Source: Xanthobacteraceae bacterium (GTDB lineage Bacteria; Pseudomonadota; Alphaproteobacteria; Rhizobiales; Xanthobacteraceae). Taken from it: a stretch of DNA of 64,000 nt. The position numbers and the translations under genes are program-made. The notes under the pieces are model-generated. The model was not told the DNA's origin. It was given only the letters and a program-made list of their open reading frames with translations, and did not search any database. Below, piece by piece: positions 1-9,106 of this stretch. The DNA lies in the NCBI GenBank assembly GCA_029266425.1, contig JAQSWY010000001.1, forward strand, positions 62,001 through 126,000. The letters run 5' to 3'. The stretch's first letter is position 1, and the number at the start of each line of letters is the position of its first letter.

Positions 1-725
1 AGCTTGGTGACATGGCCGATGGCGGTGCGCCCGCCCCAGCGATAGCGGTCGGCCAGCTCGCAGACATATTCGAGGTCGAGCCGGTCGGCGACCGGGCCGA
101 AATCGAGGTGCATGTCGATATCGACATCGAACTCGCGGGCCATCTCGAAGACGCGGTCGATCTGGCCGTGCGGGTCGCTGTCGGTATAGGGCGCGGCGCC
201 GACCACGCGCGCCCCGCGCTTCAGCGCCTCTACCATCAGTTCGTCGGTGCCGGGATTGTTGAGCAGGCCTTCCTGCGGGAACACGCAGATCTCGATATCG
301 ATGGCCCAGCGATACTCCTCGATCAGCGGCAGCACGCCCTCCAGCCCGCGCAGGCCGATGCCGGGATCGACCTCGAGTTGGGTGCGCATCCGGGTGGTGC
401 CGTTGAGGATGCACTTCTCCAGCGTGCGTCGCCCGCGCTCATAGACGTCTTCGGGCGTGAAGCCCTTCTTCGCCTTGGCGACCTCGGCGATCGCCTCGGG
501 CAAGTCGCCGTGGCGGGCATTGCAGCGGTCGAGGATGCAGGATTTGTCGAGATGGATGTGGGTCTCAATGAAGCCCGGCGCGACGAGGCGGCCGCCGACA
601 TCGAGCTCCTCGCCTTCCGCGGCCAGGCCAGTCTCGATGGCGACGATGCGCCCGGCTTCAACGCCAATATCGACGGTGCGCCCATGGTCCGAGGGCAGCC
701 GGGCATTCCTGACGATCAGATCCAA
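1..725 (-). CDS. Amidohydrolase, cytosine deaminase (CodA)/AtzC-like, 3' end outside window
   Basis: About 241 N-terminal residues are visible; the gene runs off the left edge. The N-terminus is a typical amidohydrolase beta-sandwich start (MDLIVRNARLP) followed by the metal-binding HxH motif in ETHIHLDKS. A second histidine motif lies in DIDMHLDFG and the visible end reads AIGHVTK, as in metal-dependent deaminases of the cytosine deaminase/N-isopropylammelide hydrolase group. The start is taken as TTG at 725 because an AGGAGAG ribosome site lies just upstream and no in-frame ATG fits. It is the last visible gene of the ABC-transporter operon, 27 nt behind the GAF gene. The substrate cannot be read from sequence; a cyclic amidine or deaminable base is likely. 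Confidence 0.85.
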   Translation of the reverse strand, partial: MDLIVRNARLPSDHGRTVDIGVEAGRIVAIETGLAAEGEELDVGGRLVAPGFIETHIHLDKSCILDRCNARHGDLPEAIAEVAKAKKGFTPEDVYERGRRTLEKCILNGTTRMRTQLEVDPGIGLRGLEGVLPLIEEYRWAIDIEICVFPQEGLLNNPGTDELMVEALKRGARVVGAAPYTDSDPHGQIDRVFEMAREFDVDIDMHLDFGPVADRLDLEYVCELADRYRWGGRTAIGHVTK

Positions 726-752
726 GAGGTCTCTCCTCGATGCGCGTAGGTC

Positions 753-1208
753 TCAGACGCCGAGCGGCATGCCGGGCACGGCCAGCACGGCCCGGCATGC
801 CTCCTCCAGCGCCGCGATGTCGGTCGGCGTGAACGGGCGCGGTCCCTCGGCGAAATGCGCGGAGACCCAGCCGAACATGTAGTCGTCGGTGCCGATCAGC
901 GGCGCCACCATCTGCGCCCTTGTGCCGAACTCGCGCACCAGCGCCGGCGGCGGCGCGAGGTCCGGATCGGCGAAGACGTCTTCCTGCAGCAGCGGCTTCC
1001 GGGACGCCTCGATGGAGCGCACGCTGCGCGCCCGGCGATGGTCGATCGAGCTGTTGTAGAGCATCGAGGCGGCGTCGCGCGCCAGCACCTCGGCGCATGG
1101 CGTGTTGACGCTGAGACCGAGAGCGGGATGGTCGATGCGCACGGTGCAGCGCAGCGCCCCGGTGGCCGCCATCAGCCGGGCGAGGATGACCTCGAGAGCA
1201 TCACGCAT
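753..1208 (-). CDS. Stand-alone GAF-domain protein
   Basis: This 151-residue protein is essentially one GAF domain with no output domain, signal peptide or membrane segment. The fold is suggested by the N-terminal helix (RDALEVILARLMAATGA), the central RAQMVAPLIG strand and the C-terminal FTPTDIAALEEACRAV helix. Its start overlaps the end of the upstream amidohydrolase by 8 nt, so the two are translationally coupled. GAF domains bind small ligands such as cyclic nucleotides, purines or amino acids. Here it could sense the operon's substrate, but the function is unknown. Confidence 0.7.
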   Translation of the reverse strand: MRDALEVILARLMAATGALRCTVRIDHPALGLSVNTPCAEVLARDAASMLYNSSIDHRRARSVRSIEASRKPLLQEDVFADPDLAPPPALVREFGTRAQMVAPLIGTDDYMFGWVSAHFAEGPRPFTPTDIAALEEACRAVLAVPGMPLGV

Positions 1209-2712
1209 CGCTGATATCCTCCGCGATCTCGATCTGCCGGGAGCCTTGGGCGAGGCCGACGCAATAATGCTTCACGAAGGGCTCCAGAGCGGCGAGCGCC
1301 GCCTTGCGCGGGGCGTTGGCGGCCTGGATCTCGCGTGCCCGGTCGTTCAGTTTCCGGCGCAGCGCATCATAGTCGATCGTGATCAGCTTGCCTTTCTCCA
1401 CCACGGTGCGCCCGCCGACCATCACCCGGTCGACGCTGCGGCCTTCCTCCGCGAACACCAGCTGATAGAGCGGGTCGTTCAGCGGGGTGAAATTGACCGA
1501 GGTGAGGTCGAGGAAGACGAGGTCCGCCGCCAACCCCGGCCTTATGTCGCCGGCGATGTCCTGCATGCCGAGTGCGCGGGCACTGCCGCGCGTCGCCATC
1601 TCGAACACCTCGCGCGGCGTCAGCCAGTCGTCCGGATCGAAGGATGCGGTGCGCGAGAGATAGCAGGCGAGGCGCATCGTCTCGAACAAATTCTGGTGGT
1701 CGGAACAGCTGCAGGCGTCGCTGCCGATGCCGACGGTGACGCCGGCCGCGCGCATCGCCGGCACATTGGCGATGCCGCTGCCCAGCCGGAAATTGCTCGA
1801 CGGATTATGGGCGACGCACGCCCCGCGCCGGGCGAGGATGTCGAGATCGGCGCCGTCGAGCCAGATGCCGTGGGCGGCGGTGAAGTTATGGCCGAGTATG
1901 CCGAGGGAATCGAGGTGGGCGGTGAGGCTCTTCCTGTAACGTGCCTCCCCGGCGATCGCCTGGATCTTCGATTCCGCCAGATGGGCATGGATGCCCGCGC
2001 CATGGCGTTCCGCCAGATCTCGGCAGCCGGTCCAGAAGGCGTCGGAGCAGTGCAGCGGAATGGTCGGCGCCAGGGCTGGGCGTACTATCGAGCGGTCGTG
2101 CGGCCACTCCGCCAGCATGCGCTCGCAGGCGATGAGCGCGACATCGCGGCTCGCCAGCGTGATGCCGTCCACCGTGGGGCGCAGCTCAGGCGGCAGCGCA
2201 TCGCGCAGGCCGGGGATCGCCTGCCAGAAGGTGCGGTCGGCCAGCATCGGCGCGATGACGGCGCGCATGCCGGCGTCCTTGAAGCCCGCCGCGGTGGCGA
2301 ACATGCCCTCCGGCGTCGGCGCTGGCAGTTCCAGCACCAGATCGTAGCAGGCGGTGCAGCCCTTCAGCAGCATCTCCGCGGCGGAGGCCTGCGCCAGCAG
2401 ATATCGGTCTTCGAAACGCTGTCCGCCGCCGGTCCACGGCCCATTGTGCAAATGCAGTTCCAGCGTCCAGGAACGCGACAGGCCCTTGGCGATGGCGAGA
2501 TGGCTATGGGTGTGGGCATTGACGAGGCCGGGCATGATGAGCCGGTCGGTGGCATCCAGCACCTCGGCCTCTTCCGGCGCCGGCAGGCCCGGCGCGCCGA
2601 CTTCGGCGATCAGGCCGTCTGCGACGAGGATGTCTGCCAGCGCGACCGTGCCGTCCGCCGGGCGGACGACGAGGCCGCCGCGAATGATGATGGGGCGAAC
2701 GCTGCCGCTCAT
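1201..2712 (-). CDS. Amidohydrolase/aminohydrolase, AtzB-TrzN/SsnA-like
   Basis: A 503-residue metal-dependent hydrolase. Visible motifs are the HxH site (NAHTHSHLAIAKGL), HAHLAESK, the third histidine in FTAAHGIWLDG, VAHNPSSNFRLGSG, and the catalytic aspartate in VGIGSDACSCSDHQN. This order is typical of chlorohydrolases, guanine deaminase and methylthioadenosine deaminase. The start at 2712 is chosen because its ATG overlaps the ABC ATPase stop codon (ATGA); a longer frame upstream lies inside the ATPase gene. It is cotranscribed with an importer and a second amidohydrolase, suggesting sequential deamination or dechlorination of an imported N-heterocycle. The substrate is inference. Confidence 0.85.
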   Translation of the reverse strand: MSGSVRPIIIRGGLVVRPADGTVALADILVADGLIAEVGAPGLPAPEEAEVLDATDRLIMPGLVNAHTHSHLAIAKGLSRSWTLELHLHNGPWTGGGQRFEDRYLLAQASAAEMLLKGCTACYDLVLELPAPTPEGMFATAAGFKDAGMRAVIAPMLADRTFWQAIPGLRDALPPELRPTVDGITLASRDVALIACERMLAEWPHDRSIVRPALAPTIPLHCSDAFWTGCRDLAERHGAGIHAHLAESKIQAIAGEARYRKSLTAHLDSLGILGHNFTAAHGIWLDGADLDILARRGACVAHNPSSNFRLGSGIANVPAMRAAGVTVGIGSDACSCSDHQNLFETMRLACYLSRTASFDPDDWLTPREVFEMATRGSARALGMQDIAGDIRPGLAADLVFLDLTSVNFTPLNDPLYQLVFAEEGRSVDRVMVGGRTVVEKGKLITIDYDALRRKLNDRAREIQAANAPRKAALAALEPFVKHYCVGLAQGSRQIEIAEDISDA

Positions 2713-3791
2713 GTCATGCCTCCCGCCGGCAGGACCACGCAATCGTCGATGCCGAAGCGCAGCGTGATCGCACTCCCCGGTGGGGGCAATGTGCGTCCGA
2801 CATTCTTTTCCAGAGACTGCACCAGCGTGCCGTCGGCAAGACGGCACCAGATGCGCACATCGGGGCCGACCGGGTCGACAGTCTCCACGGTGCCGGTCAC
2901 GCGGATCTCGCCATCCTGACAGTCGCCATTGGCGATACCGAGGCGTTCCGGCCGGATGCAGAGCGTCACCGCGCCCGCGGCGGGGGCGTCCTTGGCAAGG
3001 CGGACCGCTACGTCGCCGAGCGCCGTGGTCACGGTGGCGGCATTTCCCGAAGTCCGCGCCAGCGTACCGCCGATCCAGTTGGCATGGCCGATGAAATCCG
3101 CGGCGAACAGTGTGCGCGGGCGCTGATAGAGCCCGGTCGGGGTGTCGATCTGCTCGATGCGCCCCTTGTTCATCAGCACGATGCGGTCGGCGAGGCCCAT
3201 CGCCTCTTCCTGGTCGTGGGTGACGATGATCGAGGTGCAGTCGAAGGACGACAATATGCTGCGGATCTCGCGCCGCAACTGGAGGCGCAGCCTGGCGTCG
3301 AGATTGGAGAGCGGCTCGTCGAGCAGCATGACGTCGGGGCGAGTGACGAGCGCCCGCGCCAGCGCGACGCGCTGCTGCTGCCCGCCACTGAGCGCGCTCG
3401 GCCGGCGGTCTTCCATGCCGGCGAGCTGCACCTGTTCCAGCACCGTGCGGATGCGGGAGGCGATCTCGCCGCGCGGCACGCCGCGGTTCTTCATGCCGAA
3501 GGCGATGTTCTGTGCCACGCTCATGTGCGGGAACAGCGCATAATCCTGGAACACCAGTCCGACATTGCGCTCATAGGGCTGGCGCTGCGCCATGTCGGCG
3601 CCGCCGATGAAGATGCGCCCGTCGTCCGGCTGCTCGAAGCCGGCGATCATGCGCAGCGTCGTGGTCTTGCCGCAGCCACTGGGGCCGAGCAGGGCGACGA
3701 TCTCGCCCTTGCTCACCTCGAAGGTGACGTCGTCCACCGCGGCGACCGAGCCGAAGCGCTTGGCGATGTGCTGAAGTTCGAGAACCGCCAT
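2709..3791 (-). CDS. ABC transporter ATP-binding protein, PotA/PotG type
   Basis: The 360-residue ATPase has Walker A GPSGCGKTT, Q-loop FQDYALFPHMSV, signature LSGGQQQR and Walker B VMLLDEPLSNLD. A C-terminal TOBE-like regulatory region of about 120 residues follows, as in PotA, FbpC and CysA. Longer forms of this frame run into the upstream permease, and ATG at 3791 (MAVLELQHIAKRFG) begins the domain correctly, 2 nt after the permease stop. It energises the importer encoded by the next three genes upstream. Confidence 0.93.
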   Translation of the reverse strand: MAVLELQHIAKRFGSVAAVDDVTFEVSKGEIVALLGPSGCGKTTTLRMIAGFEQPDDGRIFIGGADMAQRQPYERNVGLVFQDYALFPHMSVAQNIAFGMKNRGVPRGEIASRIRTVLEQVQLAGMEDRRPSALSGGQQQRVALARALVTRPDVMLLDEPLSNLDARLRLQLRREIRSILSSFDCTSIIVTHDQEEAMGLADRIVLMNKGRIEQIDTPTGLYQRPRTLFAADFIGHANWIGGTLARTSGNAATVTTALGDVAVRLAKDAPAAGAVTLCIRPERLGIANGDCQDGEIRVTGTVETVDPVGPDVRIWCRLADGTLVQSLEKNVGRTLPPPGSAITLRFGIDDCVVLPAGGMT

Positions 3792-3793
3792 GG

Positions 3794-4618
3794 TCAGCGC
3801 CCGTAAACGCCGCGTCCGACCGCGGCGTCGAGCCCCGCCAGCCGGTCGAGCAGCACGATGAGAAGCACGGTCGCGACGATGAAGATGACCGAAAGCGCGG
3901 CGATGGTGAGGTCGAGGTTGGCCCGCATCTGCGCCAGGATCGCCACCGGCAAGGTGAAGGTGAAGGCGTCCGACAGGAACAGGCTGACGCCGACATCGTC
4001 GAACGAGGTGACGAAGCCGAAGATCGCCCCGGCGACGATGCCGGTGCGCGCAAGCGGCAGCGTCACGCGCAACAGCGCCTTCCACGGGCGGGCGCCAAGG
4101 CTGAGCGCCGCCTCATAATAGCTGGCGCGGATGCCGACCAGCGAGGCTGCGGTGGTGCGCATCACATAGGGGAAGGTGATGAGCACGTGGCCCATGATGA
4201 GCCGCGGCAGGCCGTCGATGATGCCGAGCCGGCTCGCGAACATCAGCATGCCGAAGCCGAGAACGACGTTCGGCACCACCAGCGGCGACAGCAGCATGGC
4301 CTGCAAGGCGGCGCGCCCGCGAAAGCGGGCCTGGTGCAGGGCGACCGCCGCCAGCGTGCCCGCGACGGTGGAGATGGCAGTCGCGATCGTCGCCACGATC
4401 AGGCTGGTGACGAGCCCGTCATGATAATAATTGTCGGCGAGAAGGCTCTCGTACCAGCGCAGCGAGAAGCTGTTCGGCGGGAACGGCCCGATGAAGCCGC
4501 GGGCATCGAAGGACAGCACCAGCGAGACCAGGACCGGGATCGCCGAGAAGGCGATGAACAGGGTGATGAGCGCGAGATAGAGCGCTTCGAACAGCGCATC
4601 GGCGAGGCGTTTCGTCAT
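3794..4618 (-). CDS. ABC transporter permease, PotC/PotI type
   Basis: A 274-residue inner-membrane protein with about six hydrophobic segments. The EAA loop reads YYEAALSLGARPWKALLRVTLP, the ATPase-contact motif of binding-protein-dependent permeases. The N-terminus MTKRLADALFEALYLALITLF matches the second permease of polyamine-type importers. It lies between the first permease (13-nt gap) and the ATPase. Confidence 0.9.
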   Translation of the reverse strand: MTKRLADALFEALYLALITLFIAFSAIPVLVSLVLSFDARGFIGPFPPNSFSLRWYESLLADNYYHDGLVTSLIVATIATAISTVAGTLAAVALHQARFRGRAALQAMLLSPLVVPNVVLGFGMLMFASRLGIIDGLPRLIMGHVLITFPYVMRTTAASLVGIRASYYEAALSLGARPWKALLRVTLPLARTGIVAGAIFGFVTSFDDVGVSLFLSDAFTFTLPVAILAQMRANLDLTIAALSVIFIVATVLLIVLLDRLAGLDAAVGRGVYGR

Positions 4619-4631
4619 GTGCCGGTCTTCT

Positions 4632-5501
4632 TCATTTTCCGGCCTCTTGCCACTGCGTGCGCACGAGGTGGAGCAGGCCGTAGAAGATGCCGACCGCGAT
4701 CACCATCATGACGACGGAGAGCGCGGCGCCACTCGGGAAATTGGCGACCTCGGAAAAGCGGAAATAGATCAGGTTCGAGACGAACAATATAAAGCCGCGC
4801 CCGACCAGCATCGGCACCACCAGATTGCTGATGCAGAAGGCGTAGCCGATGATGGCGGCCGAGAGGATGCCCGGCAGGCTCATCGCCAGCGTGATCTGGA
4901 AGAAGGTCTTCCAGCGCGGCGCGCCGAGCGAAAGCGCGGCATCCTCCAGCCGCGGATTGATGTTCTGGATGGTGCCGATCAGGGTGAGCGCCATCAGCGG
5001 CATCGTGGTGTTCAAGAGGCCGAGCACCACCATCAGTTCCGCGCCGTCGGGGCTCGATGCCGGAATGCCGATCAGCCGGCTGAGGCCGGCCAGCGGCCCC
5101 AGCGGGCCGAAGGTCATGGCGATGGCGTAGATGCGCACGATCAGGCTGAGGAACAGCGTGCCGATCAGGCCACCGGTCAAGATGCGGCGCGCCGTCGGCG
5201 ACGCCCGCCGCACGATGAAATGCGCCATGGGATAACCGAGCAGCAAGGCGAACGCGGTCGCGATCAGCCCGATGCGGAAGGTGTCGAGGAAGTAGCGCGC
5301 ATATTCCGGCGCGGCGATGTCGGTGTAATTGGCGAGCGTCAGGGCGCCGGCATCGTCGCCGCCGACCCGCCCCGCGACATGCGGCTTGAAGCTCTCGTGC
5401 AGTAGCACGAAGAGCGGGCCGAGCAGCAGCGGCACTATGATGACGAGCGCCGGCCAGAGCATCGCCGCCGTCGGGCTTGTCCGCTTCATGCCCGCAGCCA
5501 T
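4632..5501 (-). CDS. ABC transporter permease, PotB/PotH type
   Basis: This is the first permease of the importer, about 289 residues. A hydrophobic start (MLWPALVIIVPLLLGPLFVLL) leads into about six membrane segments, and the EAA loop reads LEDAALSLGAPRWKTFFQITLP. ATG 5501 and ATG 5489 are both plausible starts. Longer versions would overlap the binding-protein gene, which ends at 5510, so 5501 is preferred. Confidence 0.88.
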   Translation of the reverse strand: MAAGMKRTSPTAAMLWPALVIIVPLLLGPLFVLLHESFKPHVAGRVGGDDAGALTLANYTDIAAPEYARYFLDTFRIGLIATAFALLLGYPMAHFIVRRASPTARRILTGGLIGTLFLSLIVRIYAIAMTFGPLGPLAGLSRLIGIPASSPDGAELMVVLGLLNTTMPLMALTLIGTIQNINPRLEDAALSLGAPRWKTFFQITLAMSLPGILSAAIIGYAFCISNLVVPMLVGRGFILFVSNLIYFRFSEVANFPSGAALSVVMMVIAVGIFYGLLHLVRTQWQEAGK

Positions 5502-5509
5502 TGCCGCGC

Positions 5510-6607
5510 TCAGCCGCGCCGGACCAGCGGCACGATCTCCCGCTCCCAGCGGGCGTTCCACTCGTTCATCACCTTGCCGAGATAGGCGAAGTCGGCGAAG
5601 TAGGCGTACGTCTCCAGCTCGTCCGGCTTGAAGTACCAGCTCTCCAGCATCGGATTGGCCTTGGCGTCGGGCTGGGTCGGGCCGGAGCCGAGGTTCATGT
5701 TGTAGAGCTCGTTCATTTTCGGATCGGCGAAGAAATTGGCGAACTCGAACGCCGCTTTCTGCGGCGCGCCCTTCAGCACGCAGAATCCTTCATTGTAGAG
5801 GAAGGTCTTGTTGCCGGGCATCTTGTTCTTGATCTTGACCGGGAAGTTCTTGGCGGTGGCGAACCAGCCGCCATTGTTCCAGAAGCCGACAGAATATTGC
5901 CCGCTCGCCATGGCGTTGATGTATTCGGAATTGCTGGTGCAGATCTCGCCGATCTGGCCCTTGGCGGCGAGCTCCTTGATGAAGTCCCAGCCGGCCTCGG
6001 CGTTCTTCTCGTTGCCGCCACGTTGCAGCGCGCAGCTCACGATGAGCAGGCCGGTGAGGTTGATCGGGTAGGGGACGCAGAGCTTGCCCTTGAATTCCGG
6101 GCGCAGCAGGTCCTCGATGGTGTCGAAGCCGCCCGGCAGCAAGTCCTCGCGATAGCCCCAGAAGGCGCCGGCCGTGCTGAGCGGGATGCTCATCTTCTGG
6201 CCCTTGTCGTTCTTCTGGATGAACTGGTCGGGAATGCTGGCGAGGTTGGTGACGATGCTCTCATCCACCGGCACCAGCCAATCCTCGGTGATCATGGCGC
6301 GGAACACCGGGTCCCAGACCGAGAGCACATTGTATTGGGTGTTGGGCCAGGTCGCCTTGATCTTGGCGACGACGGCCGCGGCGCCGCCGGAATGCAGCTC
6401 CCAGGCGACCTGGGTGTCGCTGGTCTTCTGGTACATGGCGAGGATCTGCTTTGAAACCTCGATCCACCCGGCGCCCCACTGCACCACCAACAGCCGCTCG
6501 GCGGCGCTGGCAGGGCTGATGAGACCGGGCGCGAGGAGGCCCGTGGCGGCGAGGCCGGAGCCCGCAAGGGCCGCACGCGTGAATGTTCTGCGGGTCATCG
6601 ACGACAT
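5510..6607 (-). CDS. ABC transporter substrate-binding protein, PotD/PotF-like
   Basis: A 365-residue periplasmic binding protein of the extracellular solute-binding protein (polyamine) group. It begins with a Tat-like signal (MTRRTFTRAALAGSGLAATG) with probable cleavage after SPASA. Regions such as YNVLSVWDPVFRAMI and FGYRED-type lobes fit the spermidine/putrescine/iron fold. It heads the seven-gene operon that continues with two permeases, the ATPase, two amidohydrolases and the GAF protein, so its ligand should be the amidohydrolase substrate rather than a polyamine. That link is inferred from the operon. Confidence 0.88.
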   Translation of the reverse strand: MSSMTRRTFTRAALAGSGLAATGLLAPGLISPASAAERLLVVQWGAGWIEVSKQILAMYQKTSDTQVAWELHSGGAAAVVAKIKATWPNTQYNVLSVWDPVFRAMITEDWLVPVDESIVTNLASIPDQFIQKNDKGQKMSIPLSTAGAFWGYREDLLPGGFDTIEDLLRPEFKGKLCVPYPINLTGLLIVSCALQRGGNEKNAEAGWDFIKELAAKGQIGEICTSNSEYINAMASGQYSVGFWNNGGWFATAKNFPVKIKNKMPGNKTFLYNEGFCVLKGAPQKAAFEFANFFADPKMNELYNMNLGSGPTQPDAKANPMLESWYFKPDELETYAYFADFAYLGKVMNEWNARWEREIVPLVRRG

Positions 6608-6962
6608 GACGTGCTTCCCCTGCTGGCGGATGTCGGAGTGCGACGGGCCATTGAAATCGCGGCGGTTTTTGCCTCACTACTAATCAAGTGTTTATTTAGT
6701 TTGTGCAGCGAGCGGCCCTTCGTAAAGACGATAGAAACGCCATCACGATCCGCAGTCAGATCATTGATGGGAAAGGATTTTTATAGAAGGGAATGCTGGC
6801 TCGCGCGGCGATTGGGCACGCCGCTGCCCATTTCTTGGCTTCTCGCCGCGGGCGCTCGGAGTATCGGCAGGTGCTTTGACGCGGGAGTCGTCTGCTTTGA
6901 CGCGGGAGTCGTTCCGGACGCTGCTGCGCCCGTTGTCATCTCCCATCCCCACCGGGTAGCCC
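6608..6962. other. 355-nt intergenic region upstream of the ABC operon
   Basis: The region lies between the start of the binding-protein gene and the end of the LysR gene and should carry the operon promoter. It is clearly more AT-rich around 6665-6790 than its surroundings. Apart from the tandem 21-bp repeat at 6872-6912 no gene or recognisable element is seen. Confidence 0.6.
6872..6912. repeat. Tandem 21-bp repeat, two copies
   Basis: Two head-to-tail copies beginning TGCTTTGACGCGGGAGTCGT occupy 6872-6892 and 6893-6912 and are identical over the first 20 bases. Both contain TTTGAC. The duplication could be a pair of direct regulator sites or simple slippage. Confidence 0.8.
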
Positions 6963-7859
6963 TTACGTCCCGATATACGCCGCCAGTTCGTCGGGCGTCC
7001 CCTGCGGAAATGCTTCCTTGATATAACCGAGGAACGCCGAGACCCGCGCGCTGAGGAGACGTCTCGTCGGGTAGAGCGCCCAGAGGGCAGTCTCTCGCCC
7101 TTGGACATCGCCCCAGGAAACGAGTTTTCCGGCCTTGAGGTCGGGGCTGACGAGCGAGAGCGGCAGGCGCGCGGCACCTACGCCCATGCGAACCGCATCC
7201 CGAACCATGACCAGCGACGACAGCCCAAGGATCGGTTTGACGGCGATGCGCGTTCTTCCCGTCGGCGTCACCGTCTCCCAGAGAGCCTCGGCCCGCTCGA
7301 TGGATCCACGCAGGACGGCTGCAACCGGCGCATCATCCGATGGCCTGGCGAGGTCAGGCCTGGCCACCACGACCAGCCGGTCCCTAAGGAAAGCGCGGCC
7401 GACGAGGCTCGCATCGGGCTCCGGATTGACGCGGATGACCAGATCGTATCCTTCCTCGATCAGATCGACGGCCCGGTCTTCAGTCGTCACTTCGAGCCTG
7501 ACCTGCGGATATCTCAGCGCAAATCCTGCCGCCAGCTTCCCCATTGCGATCTGGGAGAAAAGCATGGGCGCGCTGATCCGCAACCGGCCGCGGGGGCTGT
7601 GCCCGCCCGAGGCGATCTCCATTGCTGTCTCCTGAAGCTCCGTCAGCAAAAGACCCGTCCGCTCGAAAAGGGCTCGTCCCTCTTCCGTGAGCTTGAGCGT
7701 CCGTGCGCCTCGCTCGAACAGGCGAAGATCGAGGCTCGCTTCGAGCTCAGCCACACGCCGCGACAGGGTCGCCTTAGGGCGGCCGGCTGCTCGCGCGGCC
7801 TTTCCGAACCCGCCATGACGGGCGACCAGATTGAAGTCAGCAAGGGCGAGCAGATCCAT
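6963..7859 (-). CDS. LysR-family transcriptional regulator
   Basis: An N-terminal winged helix (MDLLALADFNLVARHGGFGK, then ATLSRRVAELEASLDLRLFER) is followed by a LysR substrate-binding domain with the usual VDLIEEGYDLVIR segment. With ATG 7859 the protein is about 298 residues, the normal family length. An upstream ATG at 7910 adds 17 atypical residues that would run into the divergent promoter. It is transcribed away from the NmrA-type reductase across about 100 nt, the classical layout of a LysR regulator and its target. Confidence 0.9.
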   Translation of the reverse strand: MDLLALADFNLVARHGGFGKAARAAGRPKATLSRRVAELEASLDLRLFERGARTLKLTEEGRALFERTGLLLTELQETAMEIASGGHSPRGRLRISAPMLFSQIAMGKLAAGFALRYPQVRLEVTTEDRAVDLIEEGYDLVIRVNPEPDASLVGRAFLRDRLVVVARPDLARPSDDAPVAAVLRGSIERAEALWETVTPTGRTRIAVKPILGLSSLVMVRDAVRMGVGAARLPLSLVSPDLKAGKLVSWGDVQGRETALWALYPTRRLLSARVSAFLGYIKEAFPQGTPDELAAYIGT

Positions 7860-7963
7860 TCGTTCCACCAGCGAGACAGAGCGTTCAAATATAGCGTCTA
7901 TCGGGATCAATGTGGATCGCTCAATTCAAGGGTGTCTCTCGCCCCCCAACTGGAGTGATCCCC

Positions 7964-8833
7964 ATGACCATCCTTGTTATCGGAGCCACCGGCCGCGTCG
8001 GCCGTCACGTCGTCGATCAGCTCGTGAAGCGCGAGGCCCAGGTGCGCGTGCTGACCCGCGATCCCGCGAAGGCGAACTTCCCCGCCAGCGTCGAGGTCGC
8101 GCAGGGCGAGTTGCTCGACATCGACGCATTGCGCAGCGCATTCGTCGGCGTGCGGACCCTGTTCCTGCTGAATGCGGTCACGGGGGACGAATTCACCCAG
8201 GCGATCGTCACGCTGAACGTGGCGCGCGAAGCGGGCGTTGAGCGGATCGTCTATCTGTCTGTCATTCACGCCGACCGGTTCGTCAACGTGCCGCACTTCG
8301 CGGTGAAGTACGGCGCTGAGCGGATGCTCGCGCAGATGGGCTTCAGCGCTACGATCCTGCGCCCAACCTATTTCATCGACAACGAGCTGATGATCAAGGA
8401 CGTCATCCTGCAGCATGGCGTCTACCCGATGCCGATCGGCAGCAAGGGGGTCGCCATGGTCGATACGCGCGACATCGCCGAAGTTGCCGCGATCGAGCTG
8501 ATCCGTCGCGACCGGGCGCCGGGCAAGTTGCCGCTCGAGACGATCAATCTCGTGGGCCCCGACACGCTGACCGGTCCCGAGGTGGCAGCGATCTGGTCGG
8601 ACGTCATCGCTCGTCCTGTCGTCTATGGCGGCGACGATCCCACCGCGTTCGAGCAGAACATGGCGAGCTTCATGCCGAAGTGGATGGCCTATGAAATGCG
8701 CCTGATGGCCGAGCGCTACGTCAGCGACGGCACGATCCCCGAAGCCGGCGATGTCGAACGGCTGACCAGGATCCTGGGCCGCCCGCTCCACTCCTATCGG
8801 GAGTTCGCGACCAAGATTGCCGCGGCGGCCTGA
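7964..8833 (+). CDS. NmrA/QorB-like NAD(P)-binding oxidoreductase
   Basis: A 289-residue atypical short-chain dehydrogenase. The N-terminal ILVIGATGRVGRHVV carries the GxxGxxG nucleotide-binding motif. The rest matches NmrA-type proteins (VERIVYLSVIHADRF, ATILRPTYFIDN), which include quinone reductase QorB and redox sensors. ATG 7964 is preceded by GGAG at the right spacing. A divergent LysR gene probably controls it in response to an electrophile or quinone. Confidence 0.88.
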   Translation: MTILVIGATGRVGRHVVDQLVKREAQVRVLTRDPAKANFPASVEVAQGELLDIDALRSAFVGVRTLFLLNAVTGDEFTQAIVTLNVAREAGVERIVYLSVIHADRFVNVPHFAVKYGAERMLAQMGFSATILRPTYFIDNELMIKDVILQHGVYPMPIGSKGVAMVDTRDIAEVAAIELIRRDRAPGKLPLETINLVGPDTLTGPEVAAIWSDVIARPVVYGGDDPTAFEQNMASFMPKWMAYEMRLMAERYVSDGTIPEAGDVERLTRILGRPLHSYREFATKIAAAA

Positions 8834-9106
8834 CAGCCCGGCAAACCGTGCATTTGCTTGGCTGACCGCGACCGACCCGCGAGCAGGTCCGGAAGGGCCG
8901 GAACTCCAGGCGTGCTGCGCGCGCCTGGAGTTCCGGCCGAGCCTGCCTCGCGCCCAAAGGAGACCTTTGAGCCCTGCCCCAGAGGCGACATCCGTCTCTA
9001 GAGCGCCGGAGCGGATCGAACACCAGGCCGTGTTCCTTCTCAAGGACGCGGAATACTCAGAAGAACGGTTCGGCAAGCAGTTCGGATTCGCGGAGCAGCA
9101 GATCGA
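8834..9106. other. Intergenic region between the NmrA gene and the integrase remnant
   Basis: It holds the long hairpin at 8896-8938. No gene is recognised in the remainder; it may be further eroded integrase or island DNA, but no integrase similarity is seen left of about 9107. Confidence 0.4.
8896..8938. repeat. Perfect 17-bp inverted repeat (hairpin)
   Basis: Arms at 8896-8912 (GGCCGGAACTCCAGGCG) and 8922-8938 are perfect complements around a 9-nt loop. It lies 62 nt after the NmrA stop codon. It is strong enough to stop or protect a transcript, but no T-run follows, so it is not a standard intrinsic terminator. Confidence 0.75.
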
